A stretch of DNA of 24,803 nt from Spirogloea muscicola (lineage: Eukaryota; Streptophyta; Zygnematophyceae; Spirogloeales; Spirogloeaceae). Under the pieces are notes generated by a model. That model was given only the letters and a program-made list of their open reading frames with translations, was not told the DNA's origin and ran no database searches. The DNA is taken from NCBI GenBank assembly GCA_009602725.1, contig WELB01000067.1, forward strand, positions 460,250-485,052, in the 5' to 3' direction. This document shows positions 20,425-24,803 of this stretch, piece after piece. Position numbers and translations under genes: made by a program. Position 1 is the first letter of the stretch, and the number at the start of each line of letters is the position of its first letter.

Positions 20425-23400
20425 TTATCTGGCCTGCTCTGGTATCAGCACTGCTGCCTCACTGGCGCTCTGCCGCACAAATTGACCGCGCACGCGAGGA
20501 CGCTGCTCAGCCAGGCGCTTCCGGCTCTGGTAGCGCACCTGCGATTATGCATGGGGCCAGCTGTCAATTGGCTGTTTGTTGACTTGTATGCAGTATTGAC
20601 AACCACCAACCACGGATCCTCAAACCCAAGAAAATAAGCGCAATTTCATCAAATGGACAGATGGAAAGCTGACCTTTTTCTCAAAGCACCGCTCCGTACG
20701 CTTCTGCCGGAACTTGGTCAGTGCAGCTTCCCGCCTGGCCAACCGATTATGAGCTGGGCCGACAACACCGACACCAGAATCGCTGGCTGTGACGGTGTGA
20801 CCATTACCCCAAGGACTACCACTCTTGCACCCACCGCTTTCCGCATCAAGCCTGCCAACCACTGGGCTGCCGCTGTGGCTCCCATTCTGTGCCACCTGGT
20901 TGCTGCCGGCGCCACTCCCGCTGCCAGCTCTGCCACCGGCACCACTGCCGCTGCCAGTGCCGTTACAAATGTAACCCTGGCTGCCGCCGCTGCCATTGTC
21001 TGCCAGAGACATCTCAAGGTTGGAGCTAGCAGCCATTGCCAGTGGTCCAGTCGCCTCCTGCTGTGTAGCTCTTGCAGCATTGAACTGGTCCAAGGGTGGT
21101 CGCCGGTGATGGTGCTGGTGGTGGCCTCCGCTGTGGTGATGATGATGGTTGTGGTAATGCTGCCGTTGCGCATGTGCATGAGTATGGCCGCCGTGCTGGT
21201 AGTGGCGATAGTGCGGCAGTTGCGGCGGGCCACCATATGGGGAATCCTCAAAAGAGCCGCCAATGCCGCCACCGCCACCGCCGTTGCCACCGCCGCCGCC
21301 TCCGCCGTAGTGTTCCTGATCCAGGGCCCACATGGACGGTGGGCCGCCAACGCCACGTTGGTAGAAGAGAGGGTGCACGCCATACGGAGGCGAAACATGG
21401 CCCTTGAAGCCGTGCATGCCAGGTGGCAGCGCCACCACAGGCAGCCCGCCGGCTCCTCCATTACCAGGGTCGTCAGAGCCCTCATCCTCCAGTGGAGCCT
21501 GACCCGCGTACATGGGCCCTGGTTCTCTGTGAGCAGACGTAAGTTCTCATCATGTCAGGTCGTCATCCACATGCTTATTTTTCATTGTTGGCGACAAGAA
21601 AAAACTGTGCCTCTTGAAAACTTGCTGGCATGTAGTGACTGTTAGCAAATGCTGATAGAAGAAGTAATAAAAGTGTGACACGCTGCACAAGTTCTCTGCA
21701 GAATGGCAGGCCAGAGGAGTTAGGAGAGGGTTCCCTACCTCCTCGGGCTGCTGATCTCCTGGTTATGGCCTCCCCCATTGTGGGGATACGGCGACTGCTG
21801 CTGAGTGAGCACGCCACTGGTGCTGTACCTGCACAGCACCATCGAGGCAACCAGGAGCTGCCAGGTTCAGAAGGACGACCACTGTCACAGCATCGTGCCT
21901 GACTATCGCAATCAAGGCTAATCAGGTTAACAATGTGCATGTAGATGGCCTGCTCATGGGTGCTGCTTCTGACCTTGAGAAAGCGGAGCCACCAGACTGG
22001 TGCAGGACGCGGCGCTCCTCTTGCTGCTCCTCCTCCGACTCCCGCGGCCGCTTCAGCGTCAGTTCCAGCAGCGGCAGGTGCTCGCCATCGTCCTCATCGC
22101 CAGAGCTCTTCATCTTGGGGCTGTTGCTGCCGCCGCGGTCGAGCACCTCGTTGCCCTCAGCATCGCAACGATCATCCAGGTCAGCCTCGTCCTTGCCACT
22201 GTTGCTGCCCAGGGGAGACTTGGCATCGTTGCTGCCACCACTGGCCCTCCCGCTGCCGCCGCCACCACCACCGCGGCCACCGCCCCCACCTCCGCCCCCA
22301 CCTTGCTGCTTGATCGGCTTGTTGGCCATGGCGCCAATCAAGTCAGCAGCGAGGATGGACGTTGAGCCACCAGATCCATCATCATCCTGTGCACCATCAT
22401 CCCCATCCTCATCAACATCGTCATCCTCCTCCTCATTGTCCTGCTCGCGTTCCTTGTCCCCGTCCATGCAGGCCTCGCTGCGACCTGCGCCTGAGGTGGA
22501 TGGCCTCTCGTTGGGCGACGGCGAGGACGTCGGCGTCGGCGAGTGCGACTGTGGGCTGTCCTTGCGCAGGTCCTCCCCAACAATCGCATCCCCGGCTGGT
22601 AGATCCTGCGGTATGTCCTCACCCATGAATCCAGACGTGCCACTGCCGCTGCCACTGCCGCTTGACTGCGCACGAACAGACATATCCCAGCAACTTTGCA
22701 ACAGAGTCAAGCCAAGCGCCTGACATACTCAGATCTTGCACTGCGGACAGGATCTTCCACAGCATGGTCGCAACAGCAGATGTGCGCAGCAGCAATAGAG
22801 CACTCACGCTGTTGCACTTGCGCCACACATGCTGCCAGAGATTCTTGAGCTCGTTCTTGCGGACAGGCTTCACGAGAAAGTCGGATGCGCCCTTCTGCAG
22901 GCACTTGAGCACCATGTCTATGGAGTCCAGCGACGACATCACTGCGCGAGTGGGCAGCCAGAGGATTCTTTTATTAGGTCCTTGAAAGGACAGGACTAGC
23001 AGTGCAAATGATAGACTAATGCGATGACACTGTCGCTGTGGTGGTGGCAGAATGTCCAATTACCTGCCTGATTAATGTGGATGGCAACGAAGCAAGTTAC
23101 GGGAGAAGAAGTGAGTAGCAGAGGGAAGGCGCGGCTTACTGATCACGGGCACGCGGCGAGAGATGTCAAGCTGCATGATCTTGGTGAGCAGCGCGATGCC
23201 GCTCAGGCCGGGCATCACGACATCCGTGAGCACCAGGTCAAACCAGTTGTTCCGGTCCTCCAGGAGCTCCAGCGCCTGCTGCCCGTTGGACGCCGGAATC
23301 ACTGCAGTGCAGGTGCCTCTAATTGCGTCAGCCCTGGACGACAAGACCACAGTAGCAGTGCGGAGCCCAGAGCCACAGTGGCTTACTGGACAGCCACTCT

Positions 23401-24104
23401 AAACTGAAGTCTGCAAGTCTCTCATGTGTCCTTGCTGGCTGTCTACCATTGTGATACAAAGAATGGCAGCCAGACACTTTGGCAGGAGGCATGCGAGATA
23501 CAGGACGGAATGTGGTGGTGGAAAAGTTGCTAGATGGGCAAAGGCAAAGTTGGGCACAAGTAAGGTGGTGGTAGCAGAGGCCCTCACCTTCATAGTTGCA
23601 ATTCCTCAGGAGGGCGCCGACGACATGCCGCGTGGAGTCATCGTCCTCCACGAGCAGCACCTTGAGATGGCGCTGCGGCAGGAACGACTCCCAGCACATC
23701 TGCGGGCCAGCCTCCACAACAGCGCCGCCTTCATCGCTCTCCGAGTCCATTCCGCGCCCGCGGCGGCCGCTGCTGGTGCTGTCGCTCTCTGCTGCGCCCG
23801 CTGCCGCCGCAGCACCGGCCGGGTACTTGGCGTCGAGCTCTCGGCGCACTAGCTCCAATGCCGCCTCGTCCTCCTCGTCGCCGCGCCGGATGAGCGCAAT
23901 TTTGCCGAAAACGCCGTGCACGACCTCCGCAGCCCGCTGCGGCTTGGCCAGGGATTTGGCGCCGGCGGCCGTAGCGGCGGCGCTGGCGTCGGCCTCGCGC
24001 TTAATGGGCTTGGCGACGAAAGGCTGCAGCGTGCTGGCTCGCGCGCGCGGGCTCTGCCCGTTGGCAGCCGTGTTCCCCATGATGGCAATCTCGGTGCTCC
24101 TCAT
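20425..24104 (-). CDS. PRR: PRR-family clock regulator: receiver plus CCT domain
   Basis: A nuclear transcriptional regulator of the PRR family of the green-lineage circadian clock. Seven exons join in phase: 24104-23588, 23301-23140, 22941-22808, 22665-21974, 21828-21739, 21526-20674 and 20538-20425; 853 residues. The receiver domain is residues 147-271: [56 protein letters not shown]. The acidic pair (E153/D154), D199, S229 and K251 are all present, so it keeps a phosphorylatable site; land-plant PRRs usually have Glu at the D199 position. A Ser/Gly run follows the receiver, as in plant PRRs. Residues 471-475 (LELTL) form an LxLxL repression motif, followed by the conserved SAFSRYSTS. A His-rich stretch is at 637-674. 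The CCT domain starts at 797 ([20 protein letters not shown]) and is completed by the last exon ([20 protein letters not shown]). Poly-Gly tracts are coded at about 22255-22305 and 21260-21310. Confidence 0.94.
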
Positions 24105-24331
24105 GATCGGCGTCGCCGCAAGGATGGCAGCGTCGTCGGTAACGGCGGCGCTGCCCCGCCTGCCGAGCTACGGCGGCGGCGCCGATCCTCCTCCGGCGAA
24201 GGTGGCGGCCAACAGACCCCGGCCTGCATCGCACGGCCCTGCCGTGCCCCCTGGCCCCGCGCTGGTCTCTCGGGGCAACGTAGCGGCTTCCCGAGCGAGG
24301 CCAAGAAGCGCTGCGGCGACAACCGCGGCCT

Positions 24332-24370
<39 letters not shown>

Positions 24371-24803
24371 GGATGGCGGTGGGGGAAATATCAGCCGTGA
24401 TGTAAGGCGGTGGGAGCGATCGAGGGGGGGGGGGGCCTGACCCGCCATAGCCAGCCGGGGGGGCTAATGGCCGCCCGGCAAAAGATCTGTGGCACGGGTC
24501 CGGCATCCATAGCCGCGGTGGGGGGGGGGGCCGCGGAGATATTTCGTCGCGCCCGGGGTGCGCCGTCGGATGGCGCGCATCGGCGGCCGCCGCGGCGCAG
24601 CCATCCGCGGGCGAAAAGCGGAAAAAGCGCGCCGCCGACGTGGCCGGATCTTTAGCGCGCCGCGGGGTGGGTCGCGCCGTGATATTTCCGGCGGGCCCGA
24701 TCCGTTCCTGGCCAAGCATTGGCCCGGGCGCGGGCGGGCCACCTGCCGCGCGGCGCGTGGCGCCACCGCGCGGCCCCCACGCGTGCCGCCCCAGCGGCTG
24801 GCG
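24105..24803. other. PRR upstream region
   Basis: Very GC-rich, with a (GGC)n tract at 24332-24369 and G runs of about 12, 7 and 10 bases at about 24424, 24458 and 24521. Open frames here are repeat shadows. No divergent gene is recognised before the window ends. Confidence 0.5.
24386..24687. promoter_or_regulatory. Three evening-element-like AAATATC sites
   Basis: AAATATC occurs at 24386-24392 (+), 24544-24538 (-) and 24687-24681 (-), each preceded by G. The middle one, GAAATATCT, matches the plant evening element AAAATATCT at 8 of 9 bases. The sites lie about 280-580 bases upstream of the PRR ATG in DNA where such AT-rich words should be rare. Evening elements bind CCA1/LHY/RVE-type MYB factors that control PRR genes in plants. 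Confidence 0.45.

Noticed and set aside
20653-21645. A 330-codon open frame antisense to the PRR gene
   Set aside because: It is the mirror of the Gly/His/Ser-coding exon 6; codons such as GGC and CAC leave the opposite frame open. The minus strand has the conserved CCT domain.
21935-22723. A 262-codon Pro/Ser-rich frame antisense to PRR exon 4
   Set aside because: It is the reverse of poly-Gly and acidic codons; the minus strand splices in phase into the receiver domain and the LxLxL motif.

Overview
The window looks like nuclear DNA of a green alga or close relative in the green plant lineage. All five recognisable genes are split by many short introns, nearly all GT-AG and often ending in TGCAG. 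They encode plant-type proteins: plastid ribosomal protein L18, a plastid-type class I fructose-bisphosphate aldolase, a thylakoid/plastid membrane protein of the Arabidopsis At5g03900 family, the riboflavin-pathway HAD phosphatase PyrP2, and a circadian-type response regulator with a CCT domain (PRR family). GC-rich first exons and promoters, CGG microsatellites and TTTAGGG-like bases near one start fit a chlorophyte, perhaps trebouxiophyte. The exact lineage is inference.

Layout: 1-2643 has no supported gene (G-box-rich left end, repeats at about 540-1110). 2644-3704 (-) is plastid L18, whose first intron holds a tRNA-Ala 3' half turned into a long hairpin and a stretch resembling the 3' end of organellar/bacterial 23S rRNA. 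4165-5840 is a cluster of decayed copies of a short foldback repeat. 6692-10167 (+) is aldolase (13 exons). 11221-15284 (+) is the At5g03900-like gene (13 exons). 16469-18561 (-) is PyrP2 (6 exons). 18562-20424 is intergenic with CGG repeats and more foldback repeats. 20425-24104 (-) is the PRR gene (7 exons). 24105-24803 is its upstream region, with three evening-element-like sites.

The genes do not form an operon. Three or four of the five products probably work in the plastid (translation, carbon fixation/glycolysis, a membrane protein and perhaps riboflavin synthesis); the fifth is a clock-type transcriptional regulator. Exon boundaries were set by hand from splice signals, phase continuity and family motifs. 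Each chosen set gives an uninterrupted frame, except one ambiguous base (N at 3663) that shifts the L18 frame. No transposase gene, CRISPR array or viral gene was seen.

The most interesting points are: a PRR that keeps the phospho-acceptor aspartate usually lost in land-plant PRRs, together with an LxLxL repression motif and evening-element-like promoter sites; the foldback repeat family; the tRNA-derived hairpin inside the L18 intron; an internal duplication in the At5g03900-like protein; and non-canonical catalytic motifs in PyrP2.
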